A stretch of DNA of 64,000 bases from Schizochytrium sp. TIO01 (Eukaryota > Sar > Bigyra > Thraustochytrida > Thraustochytriidae), in contig SMSO01000032.1 of the NCBI GenBank assembly GCA_004764695.1, forward strand, positions 5,517,483 through 5,581,482. Direction: 5' to 3'. The notes under the pieces are model-generated. The model was given only the letters and a program-made list of their open reading frames with translations, was not told the DNA's origin and did not search any database. A program made the position numbers and the translations under genes. Shown in pieces: positions 63,770 through 64,000 of this stretch; the first letter of the stretch is position 1, and every line of letters starts with the position of its first letter.

Positions 63770-64000
63770 ACGCAAACGCGACGGGTCCTGGTCGTGAAGA
63801 ATGGATGCCTGGCCAAAACGAGGCCTGGCAGTAGATAGGCGTATTGCTACGGAGGCGGTACTTGGTATGAACGAGAACGAGATCTGAATCAGGACCAGGC
63901 GCAGGGATATGAATCTGACGTGCGATCATAGTTGGATCTGGATCTTTGGAATTCACTCATCTCTTTTGCTTTTACTGTTTTTGGCGGGGAAGAGGGAAGG

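Larger units (their letters stand above)
61707..64000. other. Terminal region, no secure gene
   Basis: AT-rich at 61.87-62.03 kb. A plus-strand frame stays open from 61984 to 62517 (ATG at 62164, 117 residues, ending in a Lys/Arg-rich tail); it is long for AT-rich DNA but has no family signature and is overlapped by a 98-codon minus frame. An AAATT array lies at 62720-62745, GATA-like repeats at 63050-63145, an AGC array at 63412-63448 and a GCTTGCCT array at 63729-63769. A gene that starts beyond the edge cannot be judged. Confidence 0.35.

Overview
This window is nuclear DNA of a single-celled or simple eukaryote. The evidence is: spliceosomal introns with GTAAGT/AG borders (clearest in a four-exon coenzyme A gene and a three-exon mitochondrial carrier gene); a eukaryotic tRNA-Leu with its own poly-T terminator; genes for COPII coat, ER, mitochondrial and Rab-trafficking proteins; and abundant microsatellites. 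A WW-domain coiled-coil protein of the CEP164 type indicates a lineage that builds cilia or flagella. A ciliated protist (for example a stramenopile) would fit, but the sequence alone does not fix the group.

Layout. 0-32.5 kb is the gene-bearing part. In order it holds: the 3' end of an unknown gene; a minimal BAP31-like ER protein (-); PPCDC (+, 4 exons); SEC13 with a long Gln/Pro-rich tail (+); the CEP164-like gene (-); an endonuclease/exonuclease/phosphatase-fold protein with a hydrophobic insert (-); a 4.5 kb GC-rich gene-poor stretch; an alkylglycerol monooxygenase-like sterol-desaturase-fold enzyme (+); a DUF389 membrane protein (-); tRNA-Leu(AAG) (+); a mitochondrial carrier (-, 3 exons); a set of unresolved short coding-like segments (22-27 kb); a degenerate, apparently inactive sirtuin (+); and a TBC Rab-GAP (-). 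Several neighbours are convergent (SEC13/CEP164-like, AGMO-like/DUF389, sirtuin-like/TBC).

From 32.5 to 58 kb I find almost no convincing conventional genes. The exception is a strongly codon-biased 64-residue Ser/Lys-rich protein at 34.8-35.0 kb. The rest is a patchwork of blocks of higher GC content cut by AT-rich runs and by many tetra- and trinucleotide arrays. It includes coding-like scraps: one with a protein-kinase glycine-loop-like motif interrupted by a stop, and one resembling a copia gag. A 553-residue Ser/Ala-rich orphan reading frame lies at 58.1-59.7 kb, and the last 4 kb are again repeat-rich.

The genes do not form an operon or pathway; they are independent housekeeping genes for coenzyme A synthesis, ER and Golgi traffic, lipid metabolism, cilia and mitochondrial transport. 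Exon borders were read by eye. The large single-exon genes and the named spliced genes are well supported. Short open segments with no recognisable family are marked with low confidence.
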